64,000 bases of DNA. It comes from Candidatus Paracaedibacter acanthamoebae (GTDB taxonomy: Bacteria > Pseudomonadota > Alphaproteobacteria > Paracaedibacterales > Paracaedibacteraceae). The translations under genes were made by a program, and so were the position numbers. The stretch is taken from contig NZ_CP008941.1 in the NCBI RefSeq assembly GCF_000742835.1, positions 2,037,690 through 2,101,689 on the forward strand, given 5' to 3'. The number at the start of each line of letters is the position of its first letter. The stretch's first letter is position 1. Under the pieces are notes generated by a model. That model searched no databases. It worked only from the letters and a program-made list of their open reading frames with translations, and was not told where the DNA came from. Positions 20,601-28,024 of this stretch are shown here, piece by piece.

Positions 20601-21005
20601 ACAGGCAATATTGTCCAAGCCATCACAGCCTATGGTCAGGGTGATATGGGCCCATCCAAGATCTCACTTTCAGAGGTCGACCGTATTATTGCCATCGGAT
20701 CTGATCGCATGATGGCCGCTGTTGCAGCGGCGCGCCACGGACAATTACAACCTTTCTTGAAGGGTGAGCATCTGGCCATCGGCAGCATTAACTCGCCCAT
20801 GCAATGTATGATGAAAGAAATTTGTGCTCAATGCCTTCAGCGTCACATCGATCCCGTCACAGGACAAGAAACCATCGTCTATTCTTGTCGAAATCAAGAC
20901 CAGAATTTAGATGCAGTCGATTTTACTAACCTTAATACCCGCCTAAAACAGAACGCTGTGCAGGAGAAAATGACAGCCTTATGGATTAAGCATACTTTAC
21001 AATAA
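17619..21005 (+). CDS. Large fused flavin / iron-sulfur oxidoreductase (GltD-like + PyrK/FNR-like)
   Basis: 1128 residues. Residues 1-220 are not recognised. Residues 235-319 hold a cysteine-rich block (Cys235, 238, 246, 272, 312, 315, 319) resembling the Fe-S linker of GltD-type proteins, including NGCPLEEKISEMNEV. A pyridine-nucleotide-disulfide oxidoreductase core begins at about 374 with VLVVGMGPAGFTLAHHL (FAD) and has VVIGGGLTAIDTATEV (NAD(P)H). From about residue 800 an FNR/PyrK-type electron-transfer domain follows: FRPGQFYRLQNF (flavin), VLLVGGGLGNAVLFSIGQ (nucleotide) and a C-terminal Cys cluster PMQCMMKEICAQC...YSC. It probably moves electrons between NAD(P)H and another carrier through several cofactors; the partner is unknown. 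It is a single gene with its own upstream region and may be a self-contained version of separate subunits. Confidence 0.85.
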   Translation: MTHHLSLAFGLSFTDLYTREGLIQLDQAFQHHLNGTDPVLCCTYLAARTAGQGGSDLLIQLAPHVEDFIGHLFTITPDIHGLQTKHHGLAAVLTIKRQFVQRFASRKYTPDVAETFNGDQLRQDLSSLIGHAVNQLTLAHAVTAWLKDEAQNVEALDIAARYCAWAVHTVAGHHYHREDVLFKLPQKIDWARLVDLERDNGFIIGKPDHQRRRDGFKLTDPGFDRLQALDQANYCIWCHHQGKDSCSKGLKPKGERADKFQKSPLGTLLNGCPLEEKISEMNEVKSQGYTVGALAIVTIDNPMAAATGHRICNDCMKSCIYQKQEPVNIPAVETQVLRDVLNLPWGFEIYSLFTRWNPLNFARPLPREDSHKSVLVVGMGPAGFTLAHHLMNDGHQIVAIDGLKIEPLPDNLLTQPIHTIDTIMDPLDNRITGGFGGVAEYGITVRWDKNFLKIIRLLLERRQQFALFGGIRFGGTLTLDQALDLGFDHIALCMGAGSPTLIPMRNSLAAGVRQASDFLMALQLTGAAKADSVANLQVRLPAVVIGGGLTAIDTATEVMAYYPVQVEKFTKRFQELQKQTSEDLLSHWPSTDHETVQEFLSHGLAIINERARAEAAREIPNFAPLVQKWGGVTVAYRRDLTEAPSYTLNHEEVAKALEEGIRILDHASPVGVNVDATNTAISIELSVKGEPKTLPARTILVAAGTKPNINLTYDEPNRFKLEGKTFQAIDLNGHPVTPERLCKPNTAHVLMTEARPGQYLSFFGDMHPSYAGNVVKAMASAKQGYPVISTVLKQSHKAVSQTSLSNTLKESILATVEAVNRLTPTIVEVVVKAPLQAQNFRPGQFYRLQNFESMAPHCQGTRFAMEGLALTGASVDLENGLLSTIVLEMGGSSNLCRLLTPGEPVVLMGPTGEPTHIPEKETVLLVGGGLGNAVLFSIGQAMRSKGCRVLYFAGYKKLEDRFKVEEIKKAADLVVWCCDETPGFTPTRPHDKTFTGNIVQAITAYGQGDMGPSKISLSEVDRIIAIGSDRMMAAVAAARHGQLQPFLKGEHLAIGSINSPMQCMMKEICAQCLQRHIDPVTGQETIVYSCRNQDQNLDAVDFTNLNTRLKQNAVQEKMTALWIKHTLQ

Positions 21006-21016
21006 AAAGGCAAGCC

Positions 21017-21931
21017 TTACGCTGCAGAATGAGAACAATCTGTCGCGCATTTTCCTGCCCTCTCTTCCACTTCTAATTGTAGAGTCAGATGAGAAATATC
21101 AAAGTCTTGTTGAAGCTTTTCTTCAAGACTTTTTGAAAACATTGGCTGAAAGTATTCTTGCTTAACCACAAGATGCGCTGATAAGGCAGCCTCGGTGGTG
21201 CTCAGAGGCCAAACGTGTAAATCGTGGTAACTGATTAAACCAGGATGATGATCTAAAACTTTCTTTAATTGTTTCAAATCAATATTGGCGGGGACAGCCA
21301 ACAACATTAAATCCAACGAGCCCTTGAAGAGTTGCCATGATCCTATAAAAATCACAGCTGCAATCATTAAGCTGATCGCAGGATCAATCCACGTCCAGGA
21401 TTTCCATAACATTAAAAAGCCTGCTACAACAACGCCTAACGAAATCGCTGCATCTAAAATCATATGCAAAAAGGCACCCTTGATATTGATGTCCTTATCT
21501 TTACCTTGGAAAAACAGATATGCCGCTAACCCCTTAATGAAAACACCGACGGTGGCAACCGTTATTATGGTCGAAGAAGTGATAGCTTCCTGCTGTTGTA
21601 ATCTCTGAACAGCTTCCCACGCAAGACCGATAACAGCAATAAACAGTAAAATAGCATTAATAAAGGCAGCAATAATGGTGGCATTTTTAAAGCCAAAGGT
21701 AAACTTTGAGGGTGCTGTTTTATGGGCGAGTAAATACCCAAACCATGCTACTAACAGCCCCAGAACATCACTGACATTATGAACAGCATCCGCTATCAAT
21801 GCCATAGAGTTTGACTTCACTCCATAAAAAACCTCAATCGCAATAAATCCAATATTTAACAGGACACCCATCAAAAATCTTTTGTTATAGGAAAGGGCAG
21901 GGGGATGCACATGGTAATCGTGGCGACTCAT
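21017..21931 (-). CDS. Cation diffusion facilitator transporter
   Basis: 304 residues, six membrane segments with a His-poor loop, cytoplasmic C-terminal domain. DAVHNVSDVLGLLVAW and HMILDAAISLGVVVAG supply the HxxxD-type metal site of CDF proteins. ZitB/CzcD-like; zinc is the likeliest substrate, exchanged for protons. C-terminal end is rich in His and Cys (ERAGKCATDCSHSAA). Convergent with the large oxidoreductase. Confidence 0.92.
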   Translation of the reverse strand: MSRHDYHVHPPALSYNKRFLMGVLLNIGFIAIEVFYGVKSNSMALIADAVHNVSDVLGLLVAWFGYLLAHKTAPSKFTFGFKNATIIAAFINAILLFIAVIGLAWEAVQRLQQQEAITSSTIITVATVGVFIKGLAAYLFFQGKDKDINIKGAFLHMILDAAISLGVVVAGFLMLWKSWTWIDPAISLMIAAVIFIGSWQLFKGSLDLMLLAVPANIDLKQLKKVLDHHPGLISYHDLHVWPLSTTEAALSAHLVVKQEYFQPMFSKSLEEKLQQDFDISHLTLQLEVEERAGKCATDCSHSAA

Positions 21932-22390
21932 TTTATGCCTTTACTTGCAGTTGTCATCTTGAGAGTTTGCTCTTATAAAACAGCTTATACACTCGGGTAA
22001 TAATCAGCATGGTTAAAATAGAGAATGGAATTACCTTAACAATACCATGAGACGCCTAGGGTATAAATCTATTTTGGCTCTGCGCGCTGCTCCGGCCGGG
22101 AAAAAAGTGGAGACAAAGAATAAAAAGGTCCTATCCCCGGACTTGATCCGGGGTCCTGACCTCATAAGGGGGGCTATCGCTTGTTATCTCGAGATCCCGG
22201 CTCTCCGGCCGGGAAGGGGGAAATATTTATAACAAATGGCCTCTACTCTTCTCAATTAAATAGGTGTTTGATATAAAGATGTAGGGCAAAGGATGTCTCT
22301 CATTTTTTATAAGAGTATTAATCTAATATTAATCAGCTGAATTTACTATGAATATAAGATCCTTGAAGTAAAGTAAGAAAGAATTTCACA
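21932..22390. other. Intergenic region with one palindromic repeat unit and conserved lysR leader
   Basis: No gene. A solitary copy of the palindromic repeat found in the 24.7-25.2 kb array lies at about 22100-22217 (stem CCCCGGACTTGATCCGGGG and stem CCCGGC...GCCGGG). The following 170 bases up to the lysR start are almost identical to those preceding the second lysR at 25391, so promoter and leader were duplicated with the gene. Confidence 0.8.
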
Positions 22391-23308
22391 ATGAATGCAA
22401 TCGATTTATCAAGTAATACAATAGATCTTGCAAAATTGAGGCCTTTTTATATGGTAGCTCACGAAGGCAATATGACCAGAGCAGCTGAAAAGCTTCACAC
22501 TAATCAACCCAACTTAAGTGTGATAATTAGAGATCTAGAATATCAATTAAAAACTAAATTATTTGAACGATTCCCAAAAGGGATGCGTCTTACTTCTCAA
22601 GGGGAACGGTTATACATATATGCTAAAAAAGTTCTTGAAGAGCATGAAGTTTTTCAACGGGAATTTTTAGAAAAAACAGAAGAGATCAGTGGGAATTTTG
22701 ATATTATTGCTTTTCCATATGTAGGAGCAGAATGGCTTGTTCCCCTCTTGAAGAATTTTTTAGACCTTAATCCTCATATTAATATAAATATCCGTATAGA
22801 ATCAGAAGATATTAACCCTCTTTATTATTCAGATGTATCGATTGGTAGCTTTATTCCCAACCAACCGGATCTTATCCAAAAAAAACTTTTAGATGTTTAT
22901 ACTCAATTTTATGCCAGTAAGGATTACCTTGAAAAATTTGGTACCCCCCAAACTCCCCAAGATCTAGATAATCATAGAATCATAACTTATAAAAATGATT
23001 ATTTCTCCCCTGCTCGAAGTACAAACTTACTGACTACGATAGGTCGTCCTCCAAAAAACTCCAGACATACCTATTTTCAAATAGATTCATTGCATGGCAT
23101 GATTAATGCTACACTTTGGGGATACGGAATAGCAGAATTACCCAATTATCCAAGTATTATTAATTCGGAATTACAGCTGGTCCTTCCTGAGATTAAAGGA
23201 GAAAATATTCCTTTATATTTTATATTTCATGAGAGCAGAAAAAATTCGAAAAAAATTAAAGAGCTCTATAATTACTTATTAAAAAAGCTAACATTAGAAA
23301 ATAAGTAA
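22391..23308 (+). CDS. LysR-type transcriptional regulator, copy 1
   Basis: 305 residues, full length. N-terminal winged helix: KLRPFYMVAHEGNMTRAAEKLHTNQPNLSVIIRDLEYQLKTKLFER divides into the usual helix-turn-helix and wing. The rest is the substrate-binding domain. It is a close paralogue of the regulator at 25391, with near-identical effector domain segments (for example IGSFIPNQPDLIQKKLLDVY) but a very different recognition helix (NQPNLSVIIRDLE against TQPAASKGLISLE). Target genes unknown. Followed in the same direction by the 218-residue protein and an XRE regulator. Confidence 0.93.
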   Translation: MNAIDLSSNTIDLAKLRPFYMVAHEGNMTRAAEKLHTNQPNLSVIIRDLEYQLKTKLFERFPKGMRLTSQGERLYIYAKKVLEEHEVFQREFLEKTEEISGNFDIIAFPYVGAEWLVPLLKNFLDLNPHININIRIESEDINPLYYSDVSIGSFIPNQPDLIQKKLLDVYTQFYASKDYLEKFGTPQTPQDLDNHRIITYKNDYFSPARSTNLLTTIGRPPKNSRHTYFQIDSLHGMINATLWGYGIAELPNYPSIINSELQLVLPEIKGENIPLYFIFHESRKNSKKIKELYNYLLKKLTLENK

Positions 23309-23542
23309 TAGAATTCGCCTTAAATAAAAAATTGGTTTCATATAGAAGGTTTTAAAATAAATTTATTGTTACTCCTGATTCAAATTTCTGCCCTATACCC
23401 ACAGTTTTTAAAAATTAAATAAAAAACAAGTATGCCGTCAATACCATATTAATATTAGCCCTAATCCAGAAAACTCATTAATTAAAGCAAGACACTAAAT
23501 ATTTTCTAAAGAAATATGATGAATTAGTTAGCGAGGATAAAT

Positions 23543-24199
23543 ATGTTAGGTATCTTAAAAAATTACGTTATCTCTTGGCAGAAAAAAGAGCTGGCTTTTT
23601 CTTATGAACTTAATTGTTCGCCAACGCCTGCAGGGTTGGTATTAACGTTGGATCAGTCACAGACCGCGTTCTCTTTAGCTATAACAATCCAGCCTTCTCT
23701 GGATTCTTTACGTATCAGCAGTTTTACACTTGAGGAAGAGTCCCATTTAGATGATCTCTCTCAACCCTTGTATGATGCGGCGTTGATTGAAATGGTGCTT
23801 CAAGGGTTAGATTTAACTGCCTTCTGTGCTCAACGATTCAATAAGCAAGAGGTTAACTTCATGCTTTCTTCGGATGACGCCGATCATTTAACAGCGTTGA
23901 AGGATCTCTTCCACTCCATTTCTTCTCATACAACAATTCACGGAAAACGCCAACTGTTAACGTTATTTATTGATGATGCATTCTTTGAAACCATGGAAAG
24001 TATGAAAACTCAACTGCACCAAAAATTGTGGGATCATCAAAAAACAGATTTAGTGGTAAGAAGATATTTACAAAGTGGCGATCGAACAAACTCGCCGGTC
24101 TTAAGCTTTATTTCCCTGCAGAAAAAAACCATGTCTCAGGTGAAGGGGGAAAATATTATTGCTTTTCCAACGGCACCTCAGCACAGAACAGCCATCTAA
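23543..24199 (+). CDS. Protein of unknown function, cassette copy 1
   Basis: 218 residues, not recognised, predicted cytoplasmic (no signal peptide or membrane segment). It is paralogous to 27254-27928: shared segments include SYELxCSxTPAGLVLTL, LYDAALIE, FCAQRFxKQEVNF and the C-terminal ENIIAFPT. It lies upstream of an XRE regulator in both copies, so the pair is probably functionally linked. A GAGGAT ribosome site precedes the ATG. Confidence 0.8.
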   Translation: MLGILKNYVISWQKKELAFSYELNCSPTPAGLVLTLDQSQTAFSLAITIQPSLDSLRISSFTLEEESHLDDLSQPLYDAALIEMVLQGLDLTAFCAQRFNKQEVNFMLSSDDADHLTALKDLFHSISSHTTIHGKRQLLTLFIDDAFFETMESMKTQLHQKLWDHQKTDLVVRRYLQSGDRTNSPVLSFISLQKKTMSQVKGENIIAFPTAPQHRTAI

Positions 24200-24293
24200 A
24201 AGCCCCCTTCATAAAGGTTTTATCACTCAGGGAACCATGTTTTCTAGGCCTCCAAGCCCTGTGTCTACAGAAAATTTTTAAAGGGAGTCGCTT

Positions 24294-24650
24294 ATGAACT
24301 TAAAATTGTCCTCAGTAGAAGCTCATATTGGTCAACAAATAAAAAAGAGACGGATGACTTTAAATCTTAAACAGCATGAATTAGCCAAGTTGCTTAAGAT
24401 AACCCAACAACAACTTTCTAAATATGAACGGGGGATGGATAAGTTACCGCCTTACCGCCTGTATCAACTGTGTAAGGTGCTCTCTGTTACACCTAACTTC
24501 TTTTTCCAAGGCCTTGATAGTGTTTCAATCTGCCTGACGGAACAAGGGAACTGGCTTGTTTACGAAAACTTAAAAGGGCAAAAAATTCAAATTAAACTTT
24601 GTAAACTTTATGGAACTGTTTCAGATATAAAAGTTGTTCAAAAAGACTAG
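24294..24650 (+). CDS. XRE-family helix-turn-helix regulator, cassette copy 1
   Basis: 118 residues. Residues 12-66 form an HTH_3 domain: QIKKRRMTLNLKQHELAKLLKITQQQLSKYERG. A 45-residue C-terminal region follows (NWLVYENLKGQKIQIKLCKLYGTVSDIKVV), shared with the paralogue at 28025. AGGGAG ribosome site upstream. Unlike the lysR pair, the recognition helix QQLSKYERG is identical in both XRE copies, so they may bind the same operators. Confidence 0.92.
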   Translation: MNLKLSSVEAHIGQQIKKRRMTLNLKQHELAKLLKITQQQLSKYERGMDKLPPYRLYQLCKVLSVTPNFFFQGLDSVSICLTEQGNWLVYENLKGQKIQIKLCKLYGTVSDIKVVQKD

Positions 24651-24705
24651 AGACCATATAAGAGGGAGAAAATGGTAAAATAGTAGCCATACAAAAGAAC
24701 TTATT

Positions 24706-25215
24706 CCCCGGGCTTGACCCGGGGTCTCGAGCTCCAGGGCCACCACTTGTCATCTCGAGATCCCGGCTCTTCGGCCGGGAAAGGGAAGAGAATAAACAAA
24801 AAAGGCCCTATCCCCGGGCTTGACCCGGGGTCTCGAAATCATAGGGGCAATCGCCTGTCAGCTCGAGATCCCGGCTCTTCGGCCGGGAAAGTAAAGAGAA
24901 TAAATAAAAAAGGTCCTATCCCCGGGCTTCTTGACCCGGGGCCTCAAAATCATATGGGTAATCGCTTGTTATCTCGAGATCCCGGCTCTTCGGCCGGGAA
25001 AGGGAAGAGAATAAATAAAAAAGGTCCTATCCCCGGGCTTGACCCGGGGCCTTAAAATCATATGGGTAATCGCTTGTTATCTCGAGATCCCGGCTCTTCG
25101 GCCGGGAAAGTAAAGAGAATAAATAAAAAGGTCCTATCCCCGGACTTGACTCGGGGCCTCAAAATCATATGGGTAATCGCTTGTTATCTCGAGATCCCGG
25201 CTCTCCGGCCAGGAA
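24706..25215. repeat. Tandem array of five palindromic repeat units (about 106-111 bp each)
   Basis: Units begin at about 24706, 24812, 24920, 25031 and 25138. Each carries two strong hairpins: CCCCGGGCTTGACCCGGGG and CCCGGCTCTTCGGCCGGG, joined by AT-rich spacers (AAGAGAATAAATAAAAAAGG). A sixth copy is at 22100-22217. The motif is a REP-like palindromic element of a kind widespread in alphaproteobacterial intergenic DNA. The open frame running through it (24714-25055) translates only the repeat and I do not regard it as a gene. It sits between cassette copies and may have mediated their duplication; it could also insulate transcription or stabilise mRNA ends. Confidence 0.9.
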
Positions 25216-25390
25216 GGGGAAAATATTTATAACAAATGGCCTCAACTCTTCTCAATTAAATAGGTGTTTGATATAAAGATGTAGGGCAAAGGATGTCTCT
25301 CATTTTTTATAAGAGTATTAATCTAATATTAATCAGCTGAATTTACTATGAATATAAGATTCTTGAAGTAAAGCAAGAAAGAATTTTGCA

Positions 25391-26275
25391 ATGGATGCAA
25401 TCGATTTATCGAGCAGGACAATAGATCTTTCCAAATTAAGACTATTCTATGAAATTGCTCGAGAAGGAAATATGACCAAAGCCGCCCAAAGGCTAAATAT
25501 TACGCAACCGGCGGCCAGCAAGGGACTTATTTCTTTGGAAGAGCGAATTCAAATTCAACTTTTCGAGAGAATACCCAATGGAATGCGCCTGACGTCGCCC
25601 GGGGAACGGTTATACATATATGCTAAAAAAGTGCTGGAAGACCATGAAATCTTTCAAAGAGAGTTTTTAGAAAAAACAGAAGAGATTAGTGGAGATTTTG
25701 ATATCATTGTTTTTCCTTATGCAGGAGCAGAATGGCTTGTTCCTCTCCTGAAGGACTTTTTAGACCTTAATCCTCATATTAATGTAAATGTTCGCACGGA
25801 ATCAGAAGATATCAACCCTGTTTATTCAGATGTATCGATTGGTAGCTTTATCCCCAACCAACCTGACCTTATTCAAAAAAAGCTTTTAGATGTTTACACT
25901 CAATTTTACGCAAGTAAAGGATATCTTAAAAAATTTGGGATTCCACAGATCACTAGTGATTTAGATGATCATAGGATAATTGATTATAAAAACAATTATT
26001 ACTCCTCTCCTTTAAGGAGTAATATAATTACGACGATTGGACGAGAATCAAAAAAACCAAGGAAATCTTATTTTCGAATAGATTCTTTACATGGTATGGT
26101 CAATGCCACCCTTCACGGATATGGAATATCAGAATTACCCAATTTTCCAGGAATTCAAAATTCTGAATTACAACTGGTTCTCCCTGAAATCAAAGGGAAA
26201 AATATTCCCTTACATTTTATTTTTCATGAAAGTAGAAAAAAATCAAAAAAATTAAAGTTCTTTATAATTATTTAG
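25391..26275 (+). CDS. LysR-type transcriptional regulator, copy 2 (C-terminus frameshifted)
   Basis: 294 residues. Canonical LysR helix-turn-helix NMTKAAQRLNITQPAASKGLISLEERIQIQLFER. The effector domain is close to copy 1. The C-terminus ends in KKLKFFIII, whereas in copy 1 it continues ELYNYLLKKL. In this copy the frame shifted by one base from the annotated one reads LYNYLARKLGL before a stop at about 26294, so a single-base indel at about 26255-26262 has replaced the last dozen residues. The domain core is intact, so it may still work. Confidence 0.9.
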   Translation: MDAIDLSSRTIDLSKLRLFYEIAREGNMTKAAQRLNITQPAASKGLISLEERIQIQLFERIPNGMRLTSPGERLYIYAKKVLEDHEIFQREFLEKTEEISGDFDIIVFPYAGAEWLVPLLKDFLDLNPHINVNVRTESEDINPVYSDVSIGSFIPNQPDLIQKKLLDVYTQFYASKGYLKKFGIPQITSDLDDHRIIDYKNNYYSSPLRSNIITTIGRESKKPRKSYFRIDSLHGMVNATLHGYGISELPNFPGIQNSELQLVLPEIKGKNIPLHFIFHESRKKSKKLKFFIII

Positions 26276-26338
26276 CTCGAAAATTAGGATTATAATTATA
26301 ATATAAGTATATAAAGTATCTCAAAAAACATTTAAGCT

Positions 26339-26400
26339 TTATACACAAAGGACCACACAAAATTGGATAGGGACTTTACCATTTTCTAAATTAACTTCAT
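26339..26400 (-). pseudogene. Small-peptide gene 1 of the array, frameshifted
   Basis: AAGGAGG lies just before an ATG at 26400, but the frame closes after MKLI. Compared with copies 3 and 4 (ATGCATCAAGTT) the four bases CATC are missing (ATGAAGTT). In the shifted frame the rest is clear: EVNLENGKVPIQFCVVLCV then TAA at 26341-26339. It closely matches copy 4 (KAPIQYCIVVCQ) with mostly synonymous or conservative differences, so it was under coding selection until recently. Confidence 0.7.
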
Positions 26401-26466
26401 AATTTCCTCCTTATTTTCTTATTATTAGCTATAGAATGCACAGTAGATATGTTTAAAAGTAATATC

Positions 26467-26532
26467 TTACTTACTAATACAAATTGTAAAACTTGGAAAT
26501 GATTTACCATTTTCTAATTTTATTGCACGCAT
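26467..26532 (-). CDS. Small-peptide gene 2 of the array
   Basis: 21 residues: MRAIKLENGKSFPSFTICI followed by SK. AAGGAG lies seven bases upstream of the ATG. It shares the (I/V)-(K/N)-L-E-N-G N-terminal motif with the neighbouring copies and has one Cys near the end. No known family. Too short for most gene finders; supported by the ribosome site and by similarity between copies. Confidence 0.65.
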   Translation of the reverse strand: MRAIKLENGKSFPSFTICISK

Positions 26533-26578
26533 ATTTTTCTCCTTATTCTTATAACCTCTTATGGAGAGGACATTAACT

Positions 26579-26662
26579 CTATTTAAAGGAAATAAAGCAT
26601 TTTAAAAAACTAACTATATAAGTGGGAAATAACCTACCATTTTCTAAATTAACTTGATGCAT
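26579..26662 (-). CDS. Small-peptide gene 3 of the array
   Basis: 27 residues beginning MHQVNLENGRLFPTYIVSF and ending KCFISFK. AAGGA ribosome site upstream. The first nine residues equal those of copy 4 except Asn5 for Lys and Gly9 for Ser. The C-terminal half is hydrophobic with one Cys and is longer than in the other copies. Confidence 0.65.
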   Translation of the reverse strand: MHQVNLENGRLFPTYIVSFLKCFISFK

Positions 26663-26758
26663 AATTTTTTTCCTTATTCTTTTATTACCAACTATATGTG
26701 GTAGGGATAACTTTATTCAGAAACCCCTTTTATGCCTAATCAACCTTTCAAGTAAATC

Positions 26759-26824
26759 TTACTGGCACACCACAATACAATACTGAATAGGGGCTTTAGA
26801 GTTTTCTAATTTAACTTGATGCAT
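26759..26824 (-). CDS. Small-peptide gene 4 of the array (promoter-proximal)
   Basis: 21 residues: MHQVKLENSKAPIQYCIVV then CQ. GAGGAG ribosome site seven bases before the ATG. First gene of the minus-strand array, so its upstream region (26825-27000) should hold the promoter; TTGACG at 26916-26921 (reading minus) is one possible -35. Two Cys in a C-x3-C arrangement near the end. Confidence 0.65.
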   Translation of the reverse strand: MHQVKLENSKAPIQYCIVVCQ

Positions 26825-27253
26825 AATATTCTCCTCTTTTTTTATCAACTATTGATTGATATTATGGTTTATTTTTAACTATACGTTTCACTTCTTACCT
26901 TTTTATCTCTTTCCTCGTCAAGAGGTCGAAAAATAAGACATAAGAAAGAAGATTTTTATTGCGGGATATTTTAAAAAATATATATTTAATTTTAATCTGA
27001 ATTATATAAAAAGTTTTATTTTTGTAATAAATATTTGGTTGCCCAATATTATCTATGATATTGTATTATGCTAATATTTAGAGAAATATTTAAAGTCCTA
27101 CCTACAAAAACCATTAAAAATGGCTCTATGCCTTGCTTTTTGCCCCCTATCCATTACTTTAGGTTATACCCATAACTATTTCTTCCCATTGGGTAAATCC
27201 TTAAAAATTGCTTATTAAGAGTCCCAGAGCAAGTGTTTAGAAAGGTTTTTGTT
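26825..27253. other. AT-rich region between the peptide array and the next gene
   Basis: Very AT-rich. It should contain the divergent promoters of the minus-strand peptide array and of the plus-strand gene at 27254. I see no RNA gene. A 32-codon open frame at 27121-27219 lacks a ribosome site and is not accepted. Confidence 0.5.
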
Positions 27254-27928
27254 ATGATTTCAGGTAATAGGGTAACGCCCTTTAATGAGTTAAAAAATTA
27301 CGTTGCGTCTTGGCACCAAGAAGAGCTCGTTTTCTCTTATGAGCTTAGCTGTTCGGTCACGCCAGCAGGATTGGTATTAACGCTGCATCAACAGCAAACT
27401 GCCTTCTCTTTAGCTGTAACTATCCAGCCTTCCCCTGATGCTTTACGTGTCAGCAGTTTTACTCTTGAGGAGGAGCCGCGCTTAGAAGATCTCTGCCAAC
27501 CTCTTTATGATGCCGCCCTTATTGAAATCACGCTTCAAGGACTAACTTTAATTGCCTTCTGCGCGCAACGTTTCCATAAACAAGAGGTTAACTTCCTGCT
27601 TTCTACGGAGGATGCAAATCATCTTAGGTCTTTAGAAGGCCTCTTTGAGTCGATTTCTTCCCACATTACAACGACAGGAAAACGTCAGCTTTTAACACTG
27701 CTTATTGAGGATGAATTCTTTGAAACGATCGAAAGCATGAAAATGCAGCTAATCCAGAAGTTATGGGCTCATCAAAAGAATAACGCCTTGGTCAGGAAAT
27801 ACTTTCAAAGCATCAACCACAATAAAAGAATAGAAGTGAAAAACCTTTTGAGTTGCTCTCCTCAAATAAGAGTTACTGAAAACATTATTGCTTTTCCAAC
27901 GCGGCCTTCCCAGCAAGCCGCCATTTAA
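27254..27928 (+). CDS. Protein of unknown function, cassette copy 2
   Basis: 224 residues from the ATG at 27254 (AGAAAGG upstream); an earlier in-frame start at 27233 would include the ribosome site. Paralogue of 23543-24199 along its whole length, ending ENIIAFPTRPSQQAAI. No recognised domain; no signal peptide. Its 3' end lies about 100 bases before the XRE gene, as in copy 1. Confidence 0.8.
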   Translation: MISGNRVTPFNELKNYVASWHQEELVFSYELSCSVTPAGLVLTLHQQQTAFSLAVTIQPSPDALRVSSFTLEEEPRLEDLCQPLYDAALIEITLQGLTLIAFCAQRFHKQEVNFLLSTEDANHLRSLEGLFESISSHITTTGKRQLLTLLIEDEFFETIESMKMQLIQKLWAHQKNNALVRKYFQSINHNKRIEVKNLLSCSPQIRVTENIIAFPTRPSQQAAI

Positions 27929-28024
27929 CCAATAAAACACTCAATCTCAACGGTAAGGAAAGCAGAAGGGATACATTCCCCTGCCTATGGCCTTATTTTA
28001 TCTAAATTTTAGAGGAACCTTTTT

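Noticed and set aside
24714-25055. Open frame of 113 codons across the repeat array
   Set aside because: It only translates the palindromic repeat (GPIPGLDPG-type pattern), has no ribosome site and breaks when unit length changes.
24706-25215. Possible CRISPR array
   Set aside because: Units are 106-111 bases, nearly identical throughout, without short repeats and unique spacers, and no cas gene is near.
27121-27219. 32-codon frame before the second unknown-protein gene
   Set aside because: No ribosome site and no similarity to the peptide array; likely chance in AT-rich DNA.
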